A DNA stretch of 13,393 nt, taken from the NCBI GenBank assembly GCA_029864945.1, contig JAOTSL010000055.1, forward strand, positions 1 through 13,393, in the 5' to 3' direction. How positions within the stretch are numbered: position 1 is the stretch's first letter; each line of letters begins with the position of its first letter. Origin of the DNA: Gammaproteobacteria bacterium (GTDB lineage: Bacteria; Pseudomonadota; Gammaproteobacteria; S012-40). Of this stretch, positions 1 through 6,764 are shown in pieces. A program made the translations under genes and the position numbers. The notes under the pieces are model-generated. The model was given only the letters and a program-made list of their open reading frames with translations, made no database searches and had not been told where the DNA came from.

Positions 1-9
1 ACAACTAGG

Positions 10-1056
10 TTATTCTAAGGCAAAAACCTCACCACCGTGCTCTTCCATCATTTCCAGCGCTTTACCACCACCACGTGCAACACAAGTAAGAGGGTCTTCA
101 GCAACAATAACCGGCAAACCTGTTTCCTCCATCAAAAGTCGATCCAGATCGTGCAATAGTGCACCGCCACCAGTCAGAACCATTCCTCGTTCAGCCACAT
201 CCGACCCCAATTCAGGCGGAGTTTGCTCCAATGCGCTACGGATGGAAGAAACAATACCAGCGAGCGGTTCCTGCAAGGCTTCAAGTATTTCATTACTGTT
301 CAAGGTAAAACTTCGGGGCACACCTTCTGCCAGATTTCTACCTCGAACTTCAATCTCTCGTACTTCGTCAGCAGGATAAGCGGTGCCTATTTCCTGCTTA
401 ATTCTCTCTGCAGTCGCATCGCCGATTAAGGTACCATAATTTCTACGAACATAACTGACAATTGCTTCATCAAATCTATCTCCGCCGATTCGCACCGACT
501 CTGAATACACAATGCCATTTAAAGACATCACCGCAACCTCAGTAGTTCCACCACCGATATCAACCACCATGGAACCACTGGCTTCACCAATCGGCATACC
601 GGCTCCGATTGCCGCAGCCATTGGCTCTTCAATTAAAAACACCTCCCTGGCACCTGCGCCAGCAGCAGATTCTTTAATTGCACGTCGCTCAACCTGAGTA
701 GAACCACAGGGAACACATACTAGTACTCTCGGGCTCGGGCGAAAAAATCGAGCTTCATGAACTTTAAAGATAAAATGCTGCAGCATTTTTTCCGTCACGG
801 TAAAGTCAGCAATTACACCATCTTTTAATGGTCGAATAGCAGTAATATTAGCAGGCGTACGACCCAACATCCGTTTTGCTTCATGCCCAACAGCGGCAAT
901 ACTTTTTGGTCCGCCTGGACCTCTATCCTGTCGAATTGCAACGACTGACGGCTCAGCCAGCACAATACCCTTACCGCGCACATAAATCAGCGTGTTTGCG
1001 GTGCCGAGATCTATCGAAAGATCATTTGAAAACATACCCCGAAAACTTCCAAACAT
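10..1056 (-). CDS. mreB: Rod shape-determining protein MreB
   Basis: Bacterial actin homologue that polymerises under the inner membrane and positions the elongation (Rod) complex with MreC, MreD, RodA and PBP2. The 348-residue product is full length (E. coli MreB has 347) and nearly collinear with it. The N-terminus MFGSFRGMFSN fits the membrane-binding amphipathic segment. Phosphate-1 loop DLGTANT is at 16-22, LIEEPMAAA at about 141-149, phosphate-2 loop DIGGGTT at 166-172, and the adenosine motif TGGGALL at 295-301. The ATG start (1056) has AAGGA about 10 nt upstream. The gene is divergent from gatC across 109 nt. mreC and mreD would normally follow downstream, beyond the left edge. Nothing is odd in the sequence and identity is effectively certain. 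Confidence 0.98.
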   Translation of the reverse strand: MFGSFRGMFSNDLSIDLGTANTLIYVRGKGIVLAEPSVVAIRQDRGPGGPKSIAAVGHEAKRMLGRTPANITAIRPLKDGVIADFTVTEKMLQHFIFKVHEARFFRPSPRVLVCVPCGSTQVERRAIKESAAGAGAREVFLIEEPMAAAIGAGMPIGEASGSMVVDIGGGTTEVAVMSLNGIVYSESVRIGGDRFDEAIVSYVRRNYGTLIGDATAERIKQEIGTAYPADEVREIEVRGRNLAEGVPRSFTLNSNEILEALQEPLAGIVSSIRSALEQTPPELGSDVAERGMVLTGGGALLHDLDRLLMEETGLPVIVAEDPLTCVARGGGKALEMMEEHGGEVFALE

Positions 1057-1165
1057 TTAAGTTCTATCCTTTATTAATTCCGGTTGCAATTCAGACTTTG
1101 GGCAAGCATTCATCTATGGTAAAGTTCCGAACCGAAACTTCAACCAAAATCGCGTGGAGCGAACA
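1057..1165. promoter_or_regulatory. Divergent intergenic region between mreB and gatC
   Basis: These 109 nt separate two divergent start codons, so promoters for both directions should lie here. I see ribosome-binding sequences for both genes (AAGGA for mreB, GGAG at 1156-1159 for gatC). I see no sigma-70 -35/-10 pair good enough to call. The presence of promoters is inferred from gene orientation alone. Confidence 0.5.
1156..1159 (+). promoter_or_regulatory. Ribosome-binding site of gatC
   Basis: GGAG lies 6 nt upstream of ATG 1166. It overlaps an in-frame GTG codon at 1154, which makes that GTG an unlikely start. Confidence 0.7.
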
Positions 1166-1453
1166 ATGTCCCTGCACAAATCAGATGTCGAAAAAATTGC
1201 CCATTTGGCCCGATTGTCTATCAATGAAGATGACATTCCTTCCTACGCTGACAATTTGTCAAATATTCTAAAATTAGTTGATCAACTCAACACCGTTGAT
1301 ACCAGTGACATTTCACCCATGGCACATCCTCAGGATGCGGCTCAACGACTAAGGGAAGATGAAGTGACCGAAACAGATCAACGTGATCACTTCCTAAAAA
1401 ATGCACCAAAAACCGCCGATGGTTTATTCCTTGTTCCCAAAGTTATTGAATAA
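1166..1453 (+). CDS. gatC: Asp/Glu-tRNA amidotransferase subunit C
   Basis: Small subunit of the GatCAB amidotransferase; it wraps around and stabilises the GatA-GatB interface. The product is 95 residues, the usual size. The N-terminal signature LHKSDVEKIAHLARLSI and the C-terminal DGLFLVPKVIE are typical of the family. I chose ATG 1166 because GGAG at 1156-1159 sits 6 nt before it. An in-frame GTG at 1154 would add four codons and overlap that ribosome-binding site. This is the first gene of the plus-strand gatC-gatA-gatB group, divergent from mreB. A 105-nt gap separates it from gatA, wider than usual for partners in one complex. Confidence 0.95.
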   Translation: MSLHKSDVEKIAHLARLSINEDDIPSYADNLSNILKLVDQLNTVDTSDISPMAHPQDAAQRLREDEVTETDQRDHFLKNAPKTADGLFLVPKVIE

Positions 1454-1558
1454 TCTTAGAAAATTTAACAAATTTCAACCTTTAATCCATTTACTGCTGC
1501 TAATGCAGATTTCGTTCCGAATACCAGGACAGTAAAAACAGCTATACCCGGAGCAAAT

Positions 1559-3007
1559 ATGTTTCAAAAAACAATCGCAGAACTGATCATCGAATTACAA
1601 AATAAATCAATTTCCAGCGTGGAATTGACTCAGGCCTATCTCAACCGAATTCAAAAAAATGATCAAATCTACAATAGCTTTATCACAGTTACCCCTGACC
1701 TGGCACTTGAACAAGCAGAACGAGCAGATAAACGGTTAGCGGCAGGCAATGCGGAACCCTTAACAGGAATTCCACTTGCCCAAAAAGATATTTTTTGTAC
1801 AAACGGTGTAAAAACCAGCTCCGGCTCAAAAATGCTGGATAACTTCATCGCACCTTATGATGCGACAGTGATTGATAAGTTTAATCAGGCCGGCGCGGTG
1901 ATGCTAGGCAAGACCAACATGGACGAATTTGCCATGGGCTCATCCAATGAAACCAGCTTTTACGGTCCTGTAAAAAACCCTTGGAATACCAATACCGTGC
2001 CAGGCGGATCATCAGGCGGCTCAGCAGCCGCAGTAGCCGCACAGCTTGCGCCGGCAGCAACCGGCACAGACACTGGCGGCTCAATTCGACAACCGGCTGC
2101 GTTATGCAATCTCACCGGCTTGAAACCAACGTATGGTCGTGTTTCCCGCTACGGCATGATCGCCTTTGCCTCAAGTCTTGACCAAGCGGGACCAATGACA
2201 AAGACCGCCGAAGATGCGGCAATAATGTTAAACGCCATGGCTGGATTTGACCCAAAAGACTCTACTTGCTCAAATAAAAATGTACCCGACTACACCGCAG
2301 ATTTAAATAAAAACCTGAAGGGTTTAAAAATAGGTCTACCTAAAGAGTTTTTTGAAAAAGGCATGGACGAAAGCGTCGCAAAAGTGATTGAAGACGCAAT
2401 TGATACCTACAAAAAAGCAGGTGCAGAGCTAGTCGAGATCAGTTTACCTAACTCAGGTTTATCGGTGCCTTCCTATTATGTGGTTGCACCAGCTGAAGCC
2501 TCTTCTAACTTATCCCGATTTGATGGCGTGAGATACGGCTATCGTTGTGAGAACCCAGTTGATCTTGAAGACATGTATAAACGTTCACGCGGCGAAGGAT
2601 TCGGGGAAGAAGTAAAACGTCGAATCATGATAGGCACCTATGCCTTGTCCGTTGGTTTTTACGATGCTTATTATTTGAAAGCACAAAAAGTACGACGCCT
2701 GATCAGTGAAGATTTTAAAAAAGCCTTCGAGAAAGTGGATGTCATCATGGGGCCAACAACACCCACAACCGCATTTAATATTGGCGAAAAATCAAATGAC
2801 CCAGTCACCATGTATCTATCCGACATATACACAATAGCGGTTAATCTTGCAGGCCTTCCTGGTATGTCGATACCCGCGGGATTCGCCAACAACATGCCGG
2901 TTGGGCTGCAGTTAATCGGCAACTATTTTGAAGAAAGTCGATTATTAAATGTCGCGCATCAGTATCAACAGATAACAGACTGGCACAAACAAACGCCAGC
3001 AATGTAA
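1559..3007 (+). CDS. gatA: Asp/Glu-tRNA amidotransferase subunit A (amidase)
   Basis: Glutaminase subunit of GatCAB. It hydrolyses glutamine and passes ammonia to GatB, which amidates Glu-tRNA(Gln) or Asp-tRNA(Asn). The 482-residue protein carries the amidase-signature catalytic triad: Lys76 in LAQKD, cis-Ser151 in GGSSGGS, and nucleophile Ser175 in TDTGGSIRQPA. The spacing equals that of the Staphylococcus aureus enzyme (Lys79, Ser154, Ser178) shifted by three. The C-terminal PTTPTTAF and AGLPGMSIPAG motifs are also family-typical. ATG 1559 is preceded by GGAG at 1550-1553. It ends 9 nt before gatB and is surely co-translated with it. All catalytic residues are intact. Confidence 0.97.
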   Translation: MFQKTIAELIIELQNKSISSVELTQAYLNRIQKNDQIYNSFITVTPDLALEQAERADKRLAAGNAEPLTGIPLAQKDIFCTNGVKTSSGSKMLDNFIAPYDATVIDKFNQAGAVMLGKTNMDEFAMGSSNETSFYGPVKNPWNTNTVPGGSSGGSAAAVAAQLAPAATGTDTGGSIRQPAALCNLTGLKPTYGRVSRYGMIAFASSLDQAGPMTKTAEDAAIMLNAMAGFDPKDSTCSNKNVPDYTADLNKNLKGLKIGLPKEFFEKGMDESVAKVIEDAIDTYKKAGAELVEISLPNSGLSVPSYYVVAPAEASSNLSRFDGVRYGYRCENPVDLEDMYKRSRGEGFGEEVKRRIMIGTYALSVGFYDAYYLKAQKVRRLISEDFKKAFEKVDVIMGPTTPTTAFNIGEKSNDPVTMYLSDIYTIAVNLAGLPGMSIPAGFANNMPVGLQLIGNYFEESRLLNVAHQYQQITDWHKQTPAM

Positions 3008-3016
3008 GGAAATATT

Positions 3017-4453
3017 ATGGAATGGGAAGTAGTCATCGGACTAGAAATTCACGCTCAGCTCGCCACAAAAAGTAAAATTTTTTCCGGCTCATCTACCGCA
3101 TATGGCGCAGCACCCAATACTCAAGCTTGTGCTGTTGACCTGGGGCTACCGGGCGTTTTACCTGTCGTAAATAAAGAAGCCGTTGCCATGGGCGCAAAAT
3201 TTGGTCTGGCCATAGGCGCAAATGTATCGAAACATTCCGTCTTTGATAGAAAAAACTATTTTTATCCAGATTCACCTAAAGGCTACCAAACCAGTCAGCT
3301 TTATTTTCCCATTGTTGAAAGTGGTCACATTGAAATCGAACTGGAAGACGGAAAAATAAAAACTATCGGCATTACTCGCGCACACTTGGAAGAAGACGCA
3401 GGCAAGTCATTACATGAAAACTACAACGATTTAACAGGCATCGACCTAAATCGTGCCGGCACACCCTTGCTGGAAATTGTATCTGAACCTGATCTTCGCT
3501 CAGCAAAAGAAGCCGTTGCCTACATGAAAAAAATCCACTCACTGGTTCAGTACCTTGAAATCTGTGACGGCAATATGCAAGAAGGCTCCTTTCGATGCGA
3601 TGCAAATGTATCTGTACGACCCAAAGGGCAGGAAGAACTTGGCACACGCGCCGAGATAAAAAACATCAACTCCTTCCGTTTTGTAGAGCGCGCAATAAAT
3701 CACGAAATTGAACGACAAATTGAATTAATTGAGGATGGCGGCAGAGTTATTCAGGAAACTCGTCTTTATGATTCAGACAAAGATGAAACCCGTTCAATGC
3801 GCTCAAAAGAAGAAGCAAATGACTACCGTTATTTTCCTTGCCCCGATCTTTTGCCAATTGTGCTTGATGATACGTACCTAGATGCGATCAAAAATAAACT
3901 TCCAGAGCTGCCTGAGGCAAAGAAAACACGTTTCATAAAGGAATACGATCTAAAATCGATTGATGCCGACATATTAACCGCTCAAAAAGATTTATCTATT
4001 TTCTTCGAAGCAACCACAAAACACGCCGGTGGCGAAGCAAAAATCTGCGCCAACTGGGTGCTAGGCGAAGTCAATGCCGCCTTAAACAAGAATGAGCTTT
4101 CAATTTCTGAGTCACCTATCACACCGGAGCAATTAGGCGGCCTGATAAAGCGTATTTCAGATAAAACCATATCCGGCAAAATAGCAAAAACCGTTTTTGA
4201 AGCCATGTGGAACGGCGAAGGCTCTGCAGATGACATCATTGAAAAGAAAGGCCTGAAACAAGTAACCGATAGCGGACTAATCGAAAAAGTAATTGATGAA
4301 ATCATGACCAAAAACCAAGGTCAGGTAGAGCAATACCGCAGCGGAAAAGAACAGGTTTTTGGTTTTTTTGTCGGGCAAACCATGAAAGCAACACAGGGCA
4401 AGGCGAACCCGCAACAGGTCAATGAACTACTAAAGAAAAAACTAAAAGGTTAG
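3017..4453 (+). CDS. gatB: Asp/Glu-tRNA amidotransferase subunit B
   Basis: Kinase/transamidase subunit. It binds the mischarged tRNA, activates the aspartyl or glutamyl group with ATP and replaces it with the amide. The 478-residue product has the usual length. EVVIGLEIH holds the metal-binding Glu10 and His12, HLEEDAGK holds Glu125, and LNRAGTPLLEIVSEPD and GNMQEGSFRCDANVSVRP follow. The last 150 or so residues form the helical YqeY-like tail that contacts the tRNA elbow. ATG 3017 has AGG at 3007-3009. gatA ends 9 nt upstream, and the stop (4451-4453) is close to hslO. Whether the complex serves Gln, Asn or both cannot be told here; it depends on whether glnS and asnS exist elsewhere in the genome. 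Confidence 0.97.
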   Translation: MEWEVVIGLEIHAQLATKSKIFSGSSTAYGAAPNTQACAVDLGLPGVLPVVNKEAVAMGAKFGLAIGANVSKHSVFDRKNYFYPDSPKGYQTSQLYFPIVESGHIEIELEDGKIKTIGITRAHLEEDAGKSLHENYNDLTGIDLNRAGTPLLEIVSEPDLRSAKEAVAYMKKIHSLVQYLEICDGNMQEGSFRCDANVSVRPKGQEELGTRAEIKNINSFRFVERAINHEIERQIELIEDGGRVIQETRLYDSDKDETRSMRSKEEANDYRYFPCPDLLPIVLDDTYLDAIKNKLPELPEAKKTRFIKEYDLKSIDADILTAQKDLSIFFEATTKHAGGEAKICANWVLGEVNAALNKNELSISESPITPEQLGGLIKRISDKTISGKIAKTVFEAMWNGEGSADDIIEKKGLKQVTDSGLIEKVIDEIMTKNQGQVEQYRSGKEQVFGFFVGQTMKATQGKANPQQVNELLKKKLKG

Positions 4454-4468
4454 TTGAAACTTATCCCC

Positions 4469-5344
4469 ATGAAAAACAAAGATGCCTTAACTCGTTTCGT
4501 ATTTGAAAACACACCTATACGCGGTACCATCATCCAGCTTGATGAGGCGTGGCAAACATTATTGCAACGCAAAGATTATCCCGCGATCGTGCAAACGCAA
4601 CTGGGTGAATTTCTTGCCGCTAATACCTTACTTGCATCCACATTAAAGCTAAACGGCGCACTCGTCATGCAAATTTCGGGTGATGGACCGATTAATTTTA
4701 TGGTAATGGAATGCACCAGTGATAAACATCTTCGCGGCATGGCGCAATATAAAGAAACCGTTGAAGGAACATTATTAAAAGATTTATTTGGTAATGGGCA
4801 ACTAGTAATAACTGTCGATAACAATAAATCCAACGAACGTTACCAAAGCATAGTCTCATTAGACGGCGAGAAAATCAGTCACGCACTTGAGTCATACCTT
4901 ACTCAATCAGAGCAATTAGAAACCCGCATCATACTCGCAACTAACGATCATCATGCTTGCGGAATACTCGTGCAAAAATTACCAGGTAAAACAGAAGGTA
5001 ACGAAGATGACTGGAATCGTATTTCTCAATTAGTTGCCACGATCAAGCCTGAAGAACTTACATCGCTAGAACCCGAAGAAATTCTTCATCGATTATTTAA
5101 CGAAGATAACATACTAATACTCGGCTTAGACTCCTACAGCTTTCAATGTAGCTGCTCAAGAGAACGCGTCAGTAATATGTTGATTTCACTCGGGCAAGAA
5201 GAAATCAATAGCATCATTGAGGAGCAAGGCACGATCGATATTGATTGCGAATTTTGCAACCAACACTACACCTTTGACAAAGTTGACGCAGAAGAATTGT
5301 TTGCGACAGACATTCATCACCAAGCACCAAAAACAAAACACTAA
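4469..5344 (+). CDS. hslO: Hsp33 redox-regulated molecular chaperone
   Basis: Cytoplasmic holdase activated by oxidative unfolding. Four conserved cysteines bind zinc when reduced and form disulfides under oxidative stress. From ATG 4469 the product has 291 residues, with the zinc cluster as CSC (Cys227, Cys229) and CEFC (Cys260, Cys263). FENTPIRG near the N-terminus, SGDGPINFMV and SEQLETRI match E. coli Hsp33 in order. I prefer ATG 4469 because MKNKDALTRFVFEN aligns with the E. coli start. TTG 4454 directly abuts the gatB stop, has AGG 4 nt upstream, and would add five residues. It probably reads from the gatB transcript. Its 3' end overlaps the convergent JAMM gene by 4 nt. Confidence 0.95.
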   Translation: MKNKDALTRFVFENTPIRGTIIQLDEAWQTLLQRKDYPAIVQTQLGEFLAANTLLASTLKLNGALVMQISGDGPINFMVMECTSDKHLRGMAQYKETVEGTLLKDLFGNGQLVITVDNNKSNERYQSIVSLDGEKISHALESYLTQSEQLETRIILATNDHHACGILVQKLPGKTEGNEDDWNRISQLVATIKPEELTSLEPEEILHRLFNEDNILILGLDSYSFQCSCSRERVSNMLISLGQEEINSIIEEQGTIDIDCEFCNQHYTFDKVDAEELFATDIHHQAPKTKH

Positions 5345-5751
5345 GCGATTACAGAAAGTTCAAGCTCTTTCATAAGACTATCTTTTAAATAAAAGGCACG
5401 CATTTCCAGCACGCCAACAGTATTTAACGAGACTATAAAATAAACGGCTTCAGGATAGGCTGCTTCTTTTATGTCAACCTCAGAAGGTACTGCCCCACTA
5501 GATGGATGCGAGTGATAAATCCCAAACAGCTCTTCTCCTGATTCACGCATTTTTCGCATTGTATCTATTTGCTGCTTTTCATCCATTCGATAAAAACAGG
5601 CCGGTGAGGATGCGACATTTACAACGGGATAAACCCTGTTGATTTTTCCATTTTTTGCCGCAATAAAACCGCAAATTTCTGAGCCAGCAGCACTCTGCGC
5701 ATGAGCTAGAATCTGATTTACATTTTCGATAGGGATTTCTATTTCATTCAT
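5341..5751 (-). CDS. JAMM/MPN metallopeptidase, Mov34/MPN/PAD-1 type (M67)
   Basis: Small single-domain JAMM protein of 136 residues from ATG 5751. The full metal-binding signature is present. Numbered from ATG 5751 it is Glu25, then His80-Ser-His82-Pro, Ser90 and Asp93, fitting H-x-H-x7-S-x2-D. It should therefore be an active Zn isopeptidase or peptidase. Bacterial relatives such as mycobacterial Mec cleave sulfur-carrier or ubiquitin-like proteins (ThiS/MoaD/CysO type) from their adducts. ATG 5751 fits the domain start; in-frame GTG 5760 or TTG 5775 would add residues, and the TTG would overlap the end of prmC. It lies 10 nt after prmC, last of the hemA-prfA-prmC run, where related genomes often have moeB. 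The substrate is unknown and no partner carrier protein is in the window. Confidence 0.88.
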   Translation of the reverse strand: MNEIEIPIENVNQILAHAQSAAGSEICGFIAAKNGKINRVYPVVNVASSPACFYRMDEKQQIDTMRKMRESGEELFGIYHSHPSSGAVPSEVDIKEAAYPEAVYFIVSLNTVGVLEMRAFYLKDSLMKELELSVIA

Positions 5752-5761
5752 ATTATTCACT

Positions 5762-6595
5762 TTAAAACTGCGCAATTGTTAATCGCTCAATATTAGAAAA
5801 ATCCTTAATTGATTGAATCTTTTTGTAGCCATTGGCCGCCAATATACCACGCACTTCTGCGGCTTGATTCCAGCCATGCTCCAGCATCAACCAACCAGAA
5901 GTATTCAGAAAATTTCTGGCCTGCTCGCTAATAACTCGAATATCATCCAAACCGTCAATCCCGGAAGTCAGTGCAGAAACAGGCTCTGAAGCCACATCAC
6001 CTTGCTTCAAATGTTCGTCGTTCAACTCAATATACGGAGGGTTTGAAATAATTAAATCAAACTTCTGACTTTCCAATTCCGAAAACCAGCTACTTTGGGA
6101 AAAAGTGACTCCTGAAATATTAAGCTTTTCTGCATTATGTTTTGCCACTTTCAAAGCTTCAACAGAAAAATCAACTGCAAAATATTCATTGCTAGGTCGC
6201 TCTGAAGCAAGCGCAAGCACAATAGCACCAGAACCCGTCCCAAGATCTAATACACTTTTATTTTCGCTTTTCGGCAAATAATCCAGCGCAGCCTCAACTA
6301 AATGCTCCGTTTCCGGCCGGGGAATTAAAGTTGATGAATTAACCGTTAACGGCAAAGACCAAAACTCCTGCTCACCAACAATATAGGCAACAGGCTCGCC
6401 ATTAGCACGCCGAGAAATTAATTGGTTTACTATTTCGATTTGATCAGAAGATAAAAGCTGTGAATCACGAGTAATAAGATGGGTACGCTGCCAACCCAAA
6501 CCAAACGAAAGTAAAACTTCCGCATCGAGCTGAGCACTATCAAACCTGGGAGTTAATCGAGCAACGGACTCGTTAAGTAATTCAGAAACATTCAT
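5762..6595 (-). CDS. prmC: Release factor glutamine methyltransferase PrmC (HemK)
   Basis: SAM-dependent N5-methyltransferase that modifies the glutamine of the GGQ motif in RF1 and RF2, raising termination efficiency. The 277-residue protein has an N-terminal helical domain (about 1-75) and RPETE at 93-97. The Rossmann methyltransferase fold follows, with SAM motif DLGTGSGAI at 117-125, acidic Asp142, and catalytic NPPY at 185-188 in LIISNPPYIEL. ATG 6595 aligns with the E. coli start, although its ribosome-binding site is weak. Its substrate gene prfA lies upstream on the same strand, the classic hemA-prfA-prmC arrangement. A 169-nt gap holding a large palindrome separates the two. The JAMM gene starts 10 nt after its stop. 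Confidence 0.97.
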   Translation of the reverse strand: MNVSELLNESVARLTPRFDSAQLDAEVLLSFGLGWQRTHLITRDSQLLSSDQIEIVNQLISRRANGEPVAYIVGEQEFWSLPLTVNSSTLIPRPETEHLVEAALDYLPKSENKSVLDLGTGSGAIVLALASERPSNEYFAVDFSVEALKVAKHNAEKLNISGVTFSQSSWFSELESQKFDLIISNPPYIELNDEHLKQGDVASEPVSALTSGIDGLDDIRVISEQARNFLNTSGWLMLEHGWNQAAEVRGILAANGYKKIQSIKDFSNIERLTIAQF

Positions 6596-6643
6596 TTTAT
6601 CATCGATTTTTAAAAACTTTAGTGACTGGTCAGAGTGATTAGA

Positions 6644-6740
6644 TTTTGTTTTAGAAGCGCCTTATTTTCGCACGGAAAATGGGAGCATATAGATATATGT
6701 GACCGTTTGAGTACGAAAATAAGGCGCTTCTGGAGCAAAA
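6644..6740. repeat. Long palindrome between prfA and prmC, MITE/REP-like
   Basis: An 18-nt arm at 6653-6670 is the exact reverse complement of 6714-6731 (AGAAGCGCCTTATTTTCG against CGAAAATAAGGCGCTTCT). Outside the arms, TTTTG at 6644-6648 faces CAAAA at 6736-6740, and as plus-strand RNA the bases between pair with G-U wobbles. Inside, ACGG (6672-6675) faces CCGT (6703-6706), and CATATA/TATATG (6686-6691, 6694-6699) closes a two-base loop at the centre. The whole is one long imperfect hairpin. Neither side has a T-tract on its own strand, so it is not a standard intrinsic terminator. A palindromic mobile element, or a processing or stability element within the prfA-prmC mRNA, fits better. No clear target-site duplication is seen. 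Confidence 0.8.
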
Positions 6741-6764
6741 GATGAGTGCTATGACAGTTACCAG

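Noticed and set aside
876..1271. 131-codon plus-strand frame across the mreB 5' end and into gatC
   Set aside because: It overlaps two certain genes, shows no family resemblance, and has no fitting ribosome-binding site.
3982..4311. 109-codon minus-strand frame inside gatB
   Set aside because: Shadow of the gatB reading frame; no start context or homology.
6644..6740. Intrinsic terminator after prfA
   Set aside because: The stem is strong but it is followed on the minus strand by an A-rich run, not a T-tract, and prmC continues in the same direction.
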